A DNA stretch of 64,000 bases from Kurthia sibirica. GTDB lineage: Bacteria; Bacillota; Bacilli; Bacillales_A; Planococcaceae. The DNA lies in the NCBI RefSeq assembly GCF_003143975.1, contig NZ_QFVR01000006.1, positions 99,722 through 163,721 of the forward strand, given 5' to 3'. The notes under the pieces are model-generated. The model was not told the origin of the DNA, searched no databases, and was given only the letters and a program-made list of their open reading frames with translations. Every line of letters starts with the position of its first letter. Position 1 is the stretch's first letter. The translations under genes were made by a program, and so were the position numbers. Below, piece after piece: positions 36,220-45,228 of the stretch.

Positions 36220-36942
36220 TCATTTATGAAAAAGTCGCATAATAGCGTTAGGAAGATCAGGCTTCCATGTTTTCCACGTATGATCGCCGGGCAATTCATT
36301 ATAGTCATAGTCGATTTCTTGCTGCTGAAGAAGATTTTGTAGCGCGCGATTAGGTGTCAAAAAATCCTTTACTTGACCGTCTTTCGTATGAACCGTCGTC
36401 TCGCCTTTACCAATCGCATGATAGATGGAGTAATCGATATGTTCAGGCAATGTTTTCACAAGTGCTAATACTTCTGGAGTTACTTGAGGTGAATGTAAAA
36501 TAGCTTGTCTAAATACTTCTGGATATTCGATTAAAGCTAATAACGAGACGGTTGCGGCTTGAGAATCTCCCATCAAAATACGTTCATTTGGTTCAGGTGA
36601 AATGGAGTAATTCTCCTCCAAGTAAGGTATTAATTCCTCCGCTAAAAACTGTAAATAGGCAGGATGTTTGTCGCCAGTCGGCATATACTTTTGACGACGG
36701 TCTTCACTATTTTTATAAGGTATACCCACAACAAGATATTCATCGATATCGCCATCTTCTATTTTTTCATCCAAAATACGTGAAAGGCTACCAAGTTGAA
36801 AGTAGTCATTACCATCAGATGCAATCGCCACAGGATAGGTCATCATCGGTGTATAGTCTGCGGGTGTATAAATGAGCAGTTTCATATCCTCTTGTAATGC
36901 AGTGCTGAAAATTGTCGTAGTTGTCATAGTACCCTTATTCAT
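36220..36942 (-). CDS. yjcH: Putative esterase YjcH
   Basis: 240-residue alpha/beta-fold esterase-D-like protein. Nucleophile Ser in MGDSQAA, catalytic His in GDHTWKTW, oxyanion region AIASDGNDYFQ. B. subtilis YjcH occupies the same operon with yjcG and yjcF. ATG 36942 is taken over GTG 36954, which overlaps the AGGAG ribosome site. Substrate unknown. Confidence 0.87.
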   Translation of the reverse strand: MNKGTMTTTTIFSTALQEDMKLLIYTPADYTPMMTYPVAIASDGNDYFQLGSLSRILDEKIEDGDIDEYLVVGIPYKNSEDRRQKYMPTGDKHPAYLQFLAEELIPYLEENYSISPEPNERILMGDSQAATVSLLALIEYPEVFRQAILHSPQVTPEVLALVKTLPEHIDYSIYHAIGKGETTVHTKDGQVKDFLTPNRALQNLLQQQEIDYDYNELPGDHTWKTWKPDLPNAIMRLFHK

Positions 36943-37042
36943 TTTTTTAAACACTCCTTTTACTATAGGTAGGAAAATTGTATCATAGTACTAGGTGACT
37001 TACATTAAGTTAACTGAATTAGACAGAGAGAAGGTAATTTAC

Positions 37043-37588
37043 ATGAACAAAGTAATCACTCACCTATCATCGGCAGAAGTTTCAACTGCTGCTAGGGCTG
37101 CCTTAGAGCGTCGTGGCGTAACATTAGTAGATATCGCTGAAATTGTATATGAGATGCAATATACATATAATGATGGGTTAACAATCAATCAGTGTGTAGA
37201 CTCCGTTGATCAAGTATTACGTAAACGTGAAATTCAACATGCGTTATTAGTTGGTATTGAATTAGATGAGTTGGCAGAAAAAAATATGCTGTCACAACCC
37301 TTACAACAACTCATTGCTACAGATGAAGGTTTATTTGGTGTAGATGAAACAATCGCCCTCGGTGCTGTCTTAACATATGGTAGTATTGGTGTCACAACTT
37401 ACGGTCATCTAGATAAACATAAAATGGGTATCATCAAACAATTAGATACGAAGGTTGGCAATGGTGTTCATACCTTTTTAGATGATTTAGTAGGAGCAAT
37501 CGCTGCTGCAGCGTCATCAAGATTGGCACATCGCATTCGTGATTTGGAAGAACAGGGCATTGTATTAGATGCTTCTGTAATTATCTAA
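37043..37588 (+). CDS. Phosphatidylglycerophosphatase A family protein (YutG-like)
   Basis: 181-residue soluble PgpA-family protein. Family blocks: GVTLVDIAEIVYEMQ, NVDQVLRKREIQHA-like segment, ATDEGLFGVDE, YGSIGVTTYGHLDK, and GVHTFLDDLVGAIAAAASSRLAHR with the acidic pair FLDD. It resembles B. subtilis YutG. Dephosphorylation of phosphatidylglycerophosphate is known for E. coli PgpA; for the Bacillales relatives it is inferred. ATG 37043 follows GAGAGAAGG; the upstream ATT/TTG extension lacks a site. A repeat of the dispersed family follows directly. Confidence 0.82.
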   Translation: MNKVITHLSSAEVSTAARAALERRGVTLVDIAEIVYEMQYTYNDGLTINQCVDSVDQVLRKREIQHALLVGIELDELAEKNMLSQPLQQLIATDEGLFGVDETIALGAVLTYGSIGVTTYGHLDKHKMGIIKQLDTKVGNGVHTFLDDLVGAIAAAASSRLAHRIRDLEEQGIVLDASVII

Positions 37589-37593
37589 TATAA

Positions 37594-37725
37594 AAAGAGC
37601 CTAAGACAGAACAAAAATAGTATGTCTTCAATACGAATCATCAAATCAACTGAACGCGCGGACAACCTTTTTCGAAGCGTAAATGGATTTTCTCTGTTGA
37701 AAATACGTTTGTCTCAGGCTCTTTT
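37594..37725 (+). repeat. Dispersed GAGCCTGAGACA repeat, copy 4 (short form)
   Basis: AAAGAGCCTAAGACAGAAC at the left and TTTGTCTCAGGCTCTTTT at the right. It lacks the central CCCGTATGATTT hairpin, so it is a 132-bp deletion form. Confidence 0.9.
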
Positions 37726-37729
37726 ATGT

Positions 37730-37985
37730 TTAGAATGGTAATTTTTTGAATTTGAAGACAATTATGCTTGCGATATAGAATAAAATACCGATGACGATTA
37801 GTATGACAAGTTTCCAAATATAGTTGTCACCAGCCAAAATAGTAGATATATCAAAAAGGCTATTAATCGTAAGTTTTTTTAAGAAGGCGAGACTGGTATC
37901 AATTGATGCCATTAATTGTAAAAAATGTTATAGGGATACCAGCGCCTAATGCTAATGAATTTTTTGATAAATTGCAAAGGCTGGA
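37730..37985 (-). pseudogene. ABC-2 permease remnant (C-terminus only)
   Basis: Codons 37912-37730 give LAFLKKLTINSLFDISTIL and a final transmembrane helix with a KFKKLPF end, typical of ABC-2 permease tails. A further piece, SLALGAGIPITFF, is readable upstream in another frame (to about 37985). The rest of the permease is gone. Confidence 0.7.
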
Positions 37986-38004
37986 GAAAAAGAAAGAAAT
38001 ACTA

Positions 38005-38106
38005 CTAATAGCAAACATTAAAAGAAATTTCACCAGGAATATAGCCGATTTCTTTTTTTATTGCTGCAAAATCGTGCCAAGCATCTAAGCCATCAATTGT
38101 AATATG
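38005..38106 (-). pseudogene. Fragment of a second ABC-transporter ATPase gene
   Basis: Reverse-strand reading gives GHITIDGLDAWHDF, AAIKKEIGYIPGEISF and then a stop. This is the segment between Walker A and the Q-loop of a BcrA-type ATPase, and it is distinct from the ATPase pseudogene beside it. It shows that two transporter sets were once here. Confidence 0.72.
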
Positions 38107-39030
38107 ACCATTTTGCTACCGCCCTCTCTTTATTCGTATAAAAACGCATAAAATGATTTTCTAAACTGAACGGGATTTCACTATAATTGGTAATCGAACG
38201 ACTGGCCAAAATTTTTATGAACACAGCAATATTCTCTGGCATACAACGCACGATGACTTTATACTCTTGCGCTACTTTTTCTGTCAGAGAGAAAATAGTC
38301 GATTGTGCATGATTGGTTACAAATTGTTCAAAAGAAGCAGTCGTTTGAAAGTGGATTATTAATTCCTTATGCATTATTTTTAGCAGTTGTTGTTTGTTGA
38401 ATGATGTAATAAGTTGTCCATCCTTAATCATCGAAATCTCATCGCATATAGCATCTACTTCTGTGAAAATATGGCTGGATAATAAAATTGTTTTCCCACG
38501 TTTTTTTCTTCTTTAATAAAATCAATAAAATATTGTTGCATAATAGGGTCTAGTCCACTCGTGGGTTCATCTAAAATCAGCACTTCTGGGTCATGTAAAA
38601 AGGCAGTGACAATAGCAAGTTTACGTTTTGTACCAAGTGACATACTTTTGATTTTAGGCGAAGCATCTAACTCAAAAAAATCGAGTAATTTGTCGCACTG
38701 AATACGGTCAGTAAGTTTACGTAAATTCATCATCATCTTGATCAATTGATGGCCGGTAAGGTTGTCAGGTAATGCCACCTAACCCGGTAGATAACCGAGT
38801 ATTTCTTGAATAGTGGCAGCATTAGTCCAACTATCCAAGTGATTCACTTTCACGCAACCTTGCTGTGCATGAGAAAAGCCCATAATATGCCGAATAGCGG
38901 TTGTTTTACCAGCACCATTCGGTCCAAGAAAACCATAAGTAACACCTTTTTTTACTTCAAACGTAATATCAAATATACCGCGATCATGACCGTAATCTTT
39001 CGTCACATTTTTTAACGTAATGATGGACAT
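38093..39030 (-). pseudogene. ABC-transporter ATPase (BcrA class), nonsense and frameshift
   Basis: Begins normally (ATG 39030; Walker A GPNGAGKT; GYLPG) and then hits an in-frame TAG at 38781-38779 where relatives have GEI/GEV. The reading continues in the same frame (ALPDNLTG, LGTKRKLAIV, Walker B LILDEPTSGLD) until a run of seven A residues on the coding strand, at about 38509-38503. There one A is missing, and the expected RGKTILLSSHIFTEVD moves to another frame. The 3' part (MIKDGQLITSFNKQQ, LENHFMRFY) follows. Two independent lesions mean the gene is dead. Confidence 0.9.
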
Positions 39031-39105
39031 GAAAACTGACCTCCTTTAAAATAAATAAACTGTTGATTAAATTATAGAATAAAGAGCAAAGTGAGTGGAT
39101 AACTG

Positions 39106-39708
39106 ATGGACCGACGTATTATTAAAACGAGAAAAGAGATTCGCCAAGCACTTATTGAATTGATGAAAGAAAAAGATTTTGAAGCAATTACTGTATCGCA
39201 TATTGCCGATAGAGCAAATATTAATCGTGGAACTTTTTACTTACATTATATAGATAAATATGACATGTTAGATAAATATGAAATAGAATTATTTATGAAA
39301 CTAAAAGATATTGCCTTAGTCTATGTGACAGATGATATTACAATGGAAGAATTCATCAATACGAGACATTCGACGATGGTGAATATTTTTAAATGTTTAA
39401 AAGAAGAACGAGAATTATTAGCTATTATTTTGCAAACAAGAGGTTTTTTCTCGTTGCAAGAACGTATGATTACTATTTTTACTAAGTTCCTCCGTTCATC
39501 ACTACCCGCATTTATTAAAGATTATAAGTCAAAATATCCTTTAGATTTTTTAGCTGTTTTTGCTAGTGGCAATTTTATTAGTACGATTCAGTATTGGCTC
39601 CAAACAGACATGGAATATTCGCCTGAAGAATTGGCTCAAATTGTCTGGGATATTTTTTCAAAAGGCCCATTAGGTGCTCTTGGGATTGATCTACCTAAAA
39701 ATAGTTAA
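39106..39708 (+). CDS. TetR/AcrR family regulator
   Basis: 200 residues. N-terminal helix-turn-helix: TRKEIRQALIELMKEKDFEAITVSHIADRANINRGTFYLHY (about 7-47), with a C-terminal ligand domain containing the FLAVFASGNFISTIQYWL helix typical of TetR C-terminal class (YfiR/DhaS-like). It lies divergent to the dead ABC operon and just upstream of a YhgE-like permease. It probably controlled the lost transporter and may now control the remaining exporter. Ribosome site weak (GTGGATAACTG). Confidence 0.88.
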   Translation: MDRRIIKTRKEIRQALIELMKEKDFEAITVSHIADRANINRGTFYLHYIDKYDMLDKYEIELFMKLKDIALVYVTDDITMEEFINTRHSTMVNIFKCLKEERELLAIILQTRGFFSLQERMITIFTKFLRSSLPAFIKDYKSKYPLDFLAVFASGNFISTIQYWLQTDMEYSPEELAQIVWDIFSKGPLGALGIDLPKNS

Positions 39709-39711
39709 TAT

Positions 39712-39887
39712 AAAGAGTCTGAGACAGAACAAAAATAGTATGTCCCCAATATGAATAATCAAATCAATTGAACGTGCAGAAAGCGTTTTTCGAAGCGGAA
39801 ATTGATTGAAATGAATAATCCCGTATGATTTCGAAAAATCATACGGGATTTTCTCTGTTGAAAATACGTTTGTCTCAGGCTCTTTTT
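39712..39887 (+). repeat. Dispersed GAGCCTGAGACA repeat, copy 5
   Basis: AAAGAGTCTGAGACAGAAC at the left, TTTGTCTCAGGCTCTTT at the right, central hairpin CCCGTATGATTT/AAATCATACGGG. It lies between the convergent tetR and permease genes and can terminate both. Confidence 0.93.
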
Positions 39888-39888
39888 A

Positions 39889-41001
39889 TTAGGCTTGTTT
39901 GTGTGTCAGTTGTTTTAATATGAAAACAATAAAAGCTATAATAGTTAGCCATATAAGAACAATCGCATTTTTATTGAAGAGATCTTGACCAAAGAATAAA
40001 ATATCTTTTAGACCATCAATTAAGAATTTCATCGGTAACCATGGCAAGATATAATGTGCGTAAAAGTCTGGTAACATCTCAGGCGCTAATTGAATAAGCG
40101 GTAAACCAAAGAACATGAGCAAAATAAAAATCGCCATAGCTGGCATACCCAACCAAGAGAGTGTCGCTAAAATAGTAAAGAGGAAGGCTAAGCAAGCTAA
40201 TGAACTAAATAATGCGACCGTATTAAATGATTCGAACGAATAACCAAGCATCCAAGTAGTTGACCAAGTAATAAAATAACCGGCAAATAGTGCATAGACA
40301 ATTGCAATGGCTGTTGTTGCTAAAGTGAATTTGCGTTGCTGTGCAGTTGATGTAAAGATTGATTTTGTTAGAGCAAAATAAAATAGTACGGCTCCTAAAA
40401 TACTAGCAAACCAAAGTGGTTGGAAAAAAGCAGTAGGAGCTGTACCCAATTTTCCGACTTCATTTATAATAATGGCTTCATTTTTAATAGGTGTTTGTAA
40501 TAAAGCAACCTGAGCTGGTTGAACTGTCATTTTGGCTGCCGTCATTTTATTAAGTATTTCGACACTCATTACAGCATTGAGTTGTTTGACAATGCCATCT
40601 AAAGCCGAGGTCATCATGGTGGCAACTGTTGTATTAGCTCCCTGATTTACGTAAGTTTTGATGATGGGTTGAGTAGGTTTTGGCGTTTGCAATGTGGCAA
40701 ACTGTTGTGAAAAATCCTTTGGAATAACGATGCCACCATAAACATCTTTATCAGTCATAGCTTTTTTCATAGCTGATACAGACTGATACTGTTTAAATTC
40801 CAAAGTATCAACGCCAGATTTTGCTAATTGCTTTTGCAAATTCGTAACAAGCGTTTGGCCCATTTCGCCAGCATCTTCTGATACAATCGCAGTAGGTAAG
40901 TTTTTTGGTGACATTTTAACAGCTGGGATTTGTGTACTTAAAAAAATAAGTCCAAGAACAATAACAGCGATAAAAGGCAGAGCTAAAAATTTTTTTTGCA
41001 T
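39889..41001 (-). CDS. ABC-2/YhgE-like membrane permease
   Basis: 370 residues: one N-terminal transmembrane helix, a large extracytoplasmic domain (about 30-195, including KDVYGGIVIPKDFSQQ), and five C-terminal helices with a basic end. This is the plan of YhgE/Pip and DUF3533-type ABC-2 proteins. KAMTDKDVYGGIVIP resembles the conserved part of Pip. The substrate is unknown; drug or peptide export is the usual guess. GGAGGAAC before ATG 41001. It is convergent with the TetR gene. Confidence 0.78.
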   Translation of the reverse strand: MQKKFLALPFIAVIVLGLIFLSTQIPAVKMSPKNLPTAIVSEDAGEMGQTLVTNLQKQLAKSGVDTLEFKQYQSVSAMKKAMTDKDVYGGIVIPKDFSQQFATLQTPKPTQPIIKTYVNQGANTTVATMMTSALDGIVKQLNAVMSVEILNKMTAAKMTVQPAQVALLQTPIKNEAIIINEVGKLGTAPTAFFQPLWFASILGAVLFYFALTKSIFTSTAQQRKFTLATTAIAIVYALFAGYFITWSTTWMLGYSFESFNTVALFSSLACLAFLFTILATLSWLGMPAMAIFILLMFFGLPLIQLAPEMLPDFYAHYILPWLPMKFLIDGLKDILFFGQDLFNKNAIVLIWLTIIAFIVFILKQLTHKQA

Positions 41002-41195
41002 GGTAGTTCCTCCTATAAATGAATCTTGTTTTACTATAATTTTGTTTCACTAAAATAGCTATCGGCAATATACAGCATTTCGTTGATTAATGGACAATAT
41101 AGTGTGAATTGTTCATTATTATAGGTGGTTTTTGCTATGTAGTTTAATGATAGAATACATTAAGATAGAATGAACGCTATAAAAGGATGATGAAT

Positions 41196-41957
41196 GTGAA
41201 AAAGATGACTTGGCTCGCTATTATTTTTTCAGTTGGATTAATAGTATCGGCTTGCACAGAAACAGCAAATGTAAATAATCAAGAAAATAATCATAAAACT
41301 GTCGGTGAAGTTGTAAAAGTCACAAATGTGATGGACGGTGACACGATGAAGGTTATGTATAATGGTAAAGAGAGAAAAGTTCGTTTCCTATTAATAGATG
41401 CACCTGAAATGTATCACAAAGAATTAGGGGAGCAACCATTTGGTAGAGAAGCACAAACGAGAACACGTGAATTACTAAAGAAAGCGAAAGAGGTTTCGAT
41501 CGAATTCGATGAGACAGGAGCTCGAGAAGACAAATACAATCGATTACTAGCTTATGTCTATGCAGATGGCCAATCAGTGCAACAGCAGTTAATCAAAGAA
41601 GGGCTTGTGCGTGTTGGATATGTTTACAATAAACAAGCTGCCCATTTAGATGAATATGACGCTGCACAAAATAAAGCTAAACAGGCTAAATTAGGTATTT
41701 GGCAATATCCTGGCTATGTAACAGATCGTGGATTTATCAAATCAGCTGTACCTAATTGGCAGCCAGGAAAATCGTTAAATACGTCGACGTCACAAAAAGT
41801 GCAAACAGCAGACTGTAAAATTAAAGGTAATATTAATGCTAAAGGAAATAAAAACTATTTCCTCCCAGGTGATCCTAATTATGAACAAGTGAATGAAGAA
41901 GAGATGTTTTGTTCACAAAATGAAGCACAAAAAGCGGGCTTTAAAAAGGCACAATAA
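41196..41957 (+). CDS. Secreted staphylococcal-nuclease-like lipoprotein
   Basis: 253 residues. Lipoprotein signal with lipobox IVSA-C20, then a thermonuclease (SNase) domain (about 38-160). Catalytic-type residues are DGDT, RFLLIDAPE, and GAREDKYNRLLAYVY; LGIWQYPGYV closes the fold. The C-terminal module has CKIKGNINAKGNKNYFLPG and FCSQNEAQKAGF, as in other secreted nucleases. Probable role: degrade extracellular DNA for phosphate or nucleoside supply, or process transforming DNA. GTG 41196 is chosen, nine bases after AAAAGG; the ATGs at 41187 and 41190 are too close to that site. Confidence 0.87.
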   Translation: MKKMTWLAIIFSVGLIVSACTETANVNNQENNHKTVGEVVKVTNVMDGDTMKVMYNGKERKVRFLLIDAPEMYHKELGEQPFGREAQTRTRELLKKAKEVSIEFDETGAREDKYNRLLAYVYADGQSVQQQLIKEGLVRVGYVYNKQAAHLDEYDAAQNKAKQAKLGIWQYPGYVTDRGFIKSAVPNWQPGKSLNTSTSQKVQTADCKIKGNINAKGNKNYFLPGDPNYEQVNEEEMFCSQNEAQKAGFKKAQ

Positions 41958-41958
41958 C

Positions 41959-42002
41959 AAAAAAGAGAAGTCTGATTCAGTGAATCAGGCTTCTCTTTTT
42001 TT
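41959..42002 (+). terminator. Terminator after the nuclease gene
   Basis: AAAAGAGAAG-CTGATTC pairs with GAATCAG-CTTCTCTTTT; T run follows. Confidence 0.9.
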
Positions 42003-42121
42003 GGTTCTATTATATATGTTGGGGTATTAAAACAATTCATGTTTTAGACAATTAGAAATAGCGAGAGCTTGCCGCCGACAAGTAACGCACTTTCATTCAC
42101 CCCAACATTTGACACAGAGCC
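42003..42121. mobile_element. 119-bp two-ended ISL3 relic (MITE-like)
   Basis: One end is GGTTCTATTATATATGTTGG (42003-42022); the other, on the opposite strand, is GGCTCTGTGTCAAATGTTGG. The first about 90 bases are the reverse complement of 18313-18402 of the interrupted repeat. Only the two ends of the IS remain, as in a miniature inverted-repeat element. Confidence 0.85.
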
Positions 42122-42122
42122 C

Positions 42123-42253
42123 TTTTTTGTATTCTCTAGTACTACTCCATCGCATAAGTTTAAGTGAGTAACGAGTGCTGCGTGGTCAAACGGTAAGTAA
42201 AATCTGTTTACGTTAAAAGAAGGATCTTTAAAATAAAAATAGATCCATGGCAT
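42123..42253 (-). pseudogene. Coding fragment cut by the IS relic
   Basis: Reverse-strand frame reads MPWIYFYFKDPSFNVN and FYLPFDHAALVTHLNLCDGV before running into the relic. The composition looks like real protein, but it is not recognised and no ribosome site precedes it. Confidence 0.35.
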
Positions 42254-42488
42254 GTGCCGATAAACCGCGCATGCATGAAGAATATAATTTGTTTGTAAAA
42301 GATGAATTGGTTTACTACTAGCTAAATAAGGGGTTTGGAGTAGGGATTAGTAAATGGGGAAAAGGACACTATGTAAATAATAAGTCAGATTTCATCAAAT
42401 CGGATAATTTTGTAGTTGGGGATCATCAGAACAGGCTTTAAAATACCAAATTTTGTGGTACGATAATAGGTATTAAAGGGGTGAAGGA
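42254..42488. other. Intergenic region before the phosphatase gene
   Basis: No gene seen. Short open pieces in several frames (for example KDELVYY, GKGHYVNN) hint at another eroded coding sequence. Confidence 0.35.
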
Positions 42489-43058
42489 ATGACAAGGATT
42501 TATGTTGCAAGGCATGGTGAAACAGATTGGAATAGGTTGGGTAAGTTACAGGGAGCTACCGATATCCCATTGAATGATTCGGGGCGAGAACAGGCAAGAG
42601 CATGTGGTTTATATTTTGAAACAATTCCTGTCGATGCTATTTTCACGAGCCCTTTAAAACGAGCGAGTGAAACGGCTAAAATAATTAATGAACAGTTGAA
42701 TGTTCCTATAATAGAAATATCGGAATTCCGAGAACGTACTTTTGGCGATGCTGAGGGGATGACATATGAAGAACGATCTAAGGTTTATCCGAGAAAAAAT
42801 TATCCGAACCAGGAACATTTTAAAGCATTTAAAAAACGTTTAATCATTGGGTTAGAGAAAATAAATATAGCGTACCCAGAAGGTAATGTATTATTAGTTG
42901 CACATGGTGCGGTTATTCATACATTATTTCAAATTGTAGAAAATGATGATTTTTTCCCAAGTAATGCACGACTATCTAATGGTGGTGTTAGTACCGTTAG
43001 TTTTGAAGATGGTAAATGGTGGTTGAAAAAATATAATGCGATTGATCATTTAGAATAA
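42489..43058 (+). CDS. Histidine phosphatase family protein
   Basis: 189 residues of the phosphoglycerate-mutase-like superfamily. The catalytic RHGE is at 8-11 (phospho-acceptor H9). TSPLKRASETA, FRERTFGDAEG (Glu) and the second catalytic His in LLVAHGAVIHTLF are also present. The family includes PhoE-type broad phosphatases and YhfR. The substrate is not predictable. GAAGGGGTGAAGGA region before ATG 42489. Confidence 0.88.
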   Translation: MTRIYVARHGETDWNRLGKLQGATDIPLNDSGREQARACGLYFETIPVDAIFTSPLKRASETAKIINEQLNVPIIEISEFRERTFGDAEGMTYEERSKVYPRKNYPNQEHFKAFKKRLIIGLEKINIAYPEGNVLLVAHGAVIHTLFQIVENDDFFPSNARLSNGGVSTVSFEDGKWWLKKYNAIDHLE

Positions 43059-43061
43059 TAA

Positions 43062-43102
43062 AGCGCTATGATGGGCAATTAGCCGTCCATCATAGCGTTT
43101 TT
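43062..43102 (+). terminator. Terminator after the histidine phosphatase
   Basis: ACGCTATGATGG-type stem: CGCTATGATGG pairs with CCATCATAGCG, then TTTTT. Confidence 0.92.
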
Positions 43103-43355
43103 CGTATAAAAACGGATTGAAAAAATTGTAAATTATGAAGCTGATGTAAACGCGATAATACGTCAATTTTCTTATAAATTGAAATTTTTTCTATTTAAAT
43201 GTCAAAGATTAGATGTTTAAGTTCGCTATTATTACAGTAATGTAAATGTTACATGAATTAATGTAAATTTCAGCGATTTTTCATTGAAATATTGTTAAGA
43301 TAATCTAGCAATAACAAGAACAGAAAAATACACATAATTGTTTCAGGAGGAATTT
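43103..43355. promoter_or_regulatory. Upstream region of the phosphate-uptake operon
   Basis: AT-rich. It contains TGTAAA (43241), TTACATGAATTAATGTAA (43249-43266, palindrome) and TTTACA motifs on the reverse strand with about 22-bp period, loosely like PhoP boxes (TTAACA repeats). Weak evidence only. Confidence 0.3.
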
Positions 43356-43976
43356 ATGTTTAATCGTAAAAAAAGTGATCCGTTTTTTGATATTCTAGGT
43401 AAAATTGCTTTGAATGTTCAAGAGTCAATGCATTATGCCAATGATTTCCGCATCACTACACTAGAGGATCTAGCAGAAATTAGTACACGTATGAAAAAAT
43501 ACGAAACTGATGGAGATAAATTAATTCATAAATTGATTGTTATGTTAAACAAATCATTTATGACGCCGATTGAACGTGAAGATATATTAGCTTTAGCAAA
43601 TTGTATGGATGATGTTTTAGATGGCATGGAAGAATGTATTGCACACTTTGACATGTTCTCACTTATTGAAATTGATGAATCAATGAATAAATTTATTAGC
43701 TATATCGTGAAATCAGCTGATGAAACGGTAAAAGCAATGGACAAATTACAACAGAAAAAATTAGTAGATATGCGTGATCACGCTATTCTTATAAAAGATT
43801 ATGAAAGTAAATGTGATGAAGTACTTAGAACTTCAATCAAACAACTTTTCTTAAATGAAAAAGATCCTATTCGTATCATAATGTTCAAAGACATTTACGA
43901 ACAATTAGAAGATATCGCAGATGACTGTCAAAACGTAGCAAATACGATGGAAACAATCATTATGCGAAATGCATAG
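43356..43976 (+). CDS. ykaA: PhoU-like DUF47 protein (YkaA)
   Basis: 206-residue all-helical protein of the DUF47/PhoU-like family that accompanies Pit transporters. Acidic metal-binding repeats ETDGDKLIHKL and DYESKCDEVLR (ExxxD type) are visible. It probably regulates the partner Pit transporter. ATG 43356 follows AGGAGG; the TTG at 43338 has no site. It is 17 bases upstream of pit. Confidence 0.9.
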   Translation: MFNRKKSDPFFDILGKIALNVQESMHYANDFRITTLEDLAEISTRMKKYETDGDKLIHKLIVMLNKSFMTPIEREDILALANCMDDVLDGMEECIAHFDMFSLIEIDESMNKFISYIVKSADETVKAMDKLQQKKLVDMRDHAILIKDYESKCDEVLRTSIKQLFLNEKDPIRIIMFKDIYEQLEDIADDCQNVANTMETIIMRNA

Positions 43977-43993
43977 GTAGGACGGTATAGTTA

Positions 43994-44998
43994 ATGAATA
44001 CACTTATAATTTTAACGGTATTGGTCGTTGTATTTGCACTTGTATTTGACTTTATTAACGGATTTCATGATACGGCAAATGCCATCGCAACATCTGTTTC
44101 AACGCGTGCTTTAAAGCCAAAAACAGCTGTATTAATGGCTGCAATTATGAACTTTGTTGGTGCAATGACATTCACTGGTGTTGCAAAAGCAATTACGAAA
44201 GACATCGTTGATCCATTTGCACTTCAAAATGGTACGCTTATTATTTTAGCAGCATTATTATCTGCAATTGCTTGGAATTTAATTACTTGGTACTTTGGTA
44301 TTCCATCGAGTTCATCCCATGCAATTATCGGTTCTATCGCAGGTGCTGCAATTGCAGCAGGTGGATTTAGTATCCTTAACTATTCTGGTTTCGGGAAAAT
44401 TCTACAAGCGCTATTAATTTCACCATTTATCGCAATAACTGCCGGTTTCTTAATGATGACTTTATTTAAATTCATCTTTAGGAAGGCGCATTTATCAAAA
44501 ACGAACCAACGAATTCGCTATTTGCAAATTGGTACAGCAGCATTACAGTCATTCACACATGGTACAAATGATGCCCAAAAAGCAATGGGTATTATGACGA
44601 TGGCGTTGATTGCTGGTGGTTTACAAACGGATGATGAAGTTCAGCTTTGGGTTCGTATTGCAGCAGCAACGGCAATGGGACTAGGTACTTCAATCGGGGG
44701 CTATAAAATCATTAAAACGGTCGGCGGAAAAATCATGAAACTGCGTCCAATTAATGGTGCAGCAGCCGATTTAGCATCAGCATCTATTATTTTTGGTGCA
44801 ACGCTGATTCACTTACCAGTATCAACGACGCATGTAATCTCTTCTGCAATTATGGGGGTAGGTTCTGCTCAACGTGTAAAAGGTGTAAAATGGGGAGTTG
44901 CTCGTAAAATCGTTATTACGTGGATTATTACGATGCCAATCGCAGCTGTGTTAGCGGCAGTATTTTACTATATTCTTAACTTCTTTATCAAGTATTAA
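43994..44998 (+). CDS. pit: Low-affinity inorganic phosphate transporter (Pit)
   Basis: 334-residue PiT-family transporter with about ten hydrophobic helices and the duplicated signature: GFHDTANAIATSVSTRAL near residue 23 and SFTHGTNDAQKAMGI near residue 190. PSSSSHAIIGSIAGAAIAAGG and LPVSTTHVISSAIMGVGSAQ are the paired re-entrant loops. It imports metal-phosphate with protons. Co-transcribed with ykaA; a repeat copy follows as terminator. Confidence 0.94.
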   Translation: MNTLIILTVLVVVFALVFDFINGFHDTANAIATSVSTRALKPKTAVLMAAIMNFVGAMTFTGVAKAITKDIVDPFALQNGTLIILAALLSAIAWNLITWYFGIPSSSSHAIIGSIAGAAIAAGGFSILNYSGFGKILQALLISPFIAITAGFLMMTLFKFIFRKAHLSKTNQRIRYLQIGTAALQSFTHGTNDAQKAMGIMTMALIAGGLQTDDEVQLWVRIAAATAMGLGTSIGGYKIIKTVGGKIMKLRPINGAAADLASASIIFGATLIHLPVSTTHVISSAIMGVGSAQRVKGVKWGVARKIVITWIITMPIAAVLAAVFYYILNFFIKY

Positions 44999-45003
44999 TA
45001 AAT

Positions 45004-45228
45004 TAAGAGCCTGAGACAACAGTATGTTCAACAGAGAAAATCCCGTATGATTTTTCGAAATCATACGGGATTATTCATTTCAATCCATTTCGGCTTCGAA
45101 AAACGCGTTCCATGGACATGGCTTCAAACGCCTCGCTATTCCCGCAGGAGTCGTTGGCTACGCGTTCAATTGATTTGATGATTCGTATGGGAGACATACT
45201 ATTTTTGTTCTGTCCCAGGCTCTTTTTT
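45004..45228 (-). repeat. Dispersed GAGCCTGAGACA repeat, copy 6 (inverted, long form)
   Basis: Read on the reverse strand it starts AAAAAAGAGCCTGGGACAG and ends with CTGTTG, ..., TGTCTCAGGCTCTT. Central hairpin is 45040-45073. It carries the extra GC-rich middle segment (45100-45170) also present in copy 1. Confidence 0.9.
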
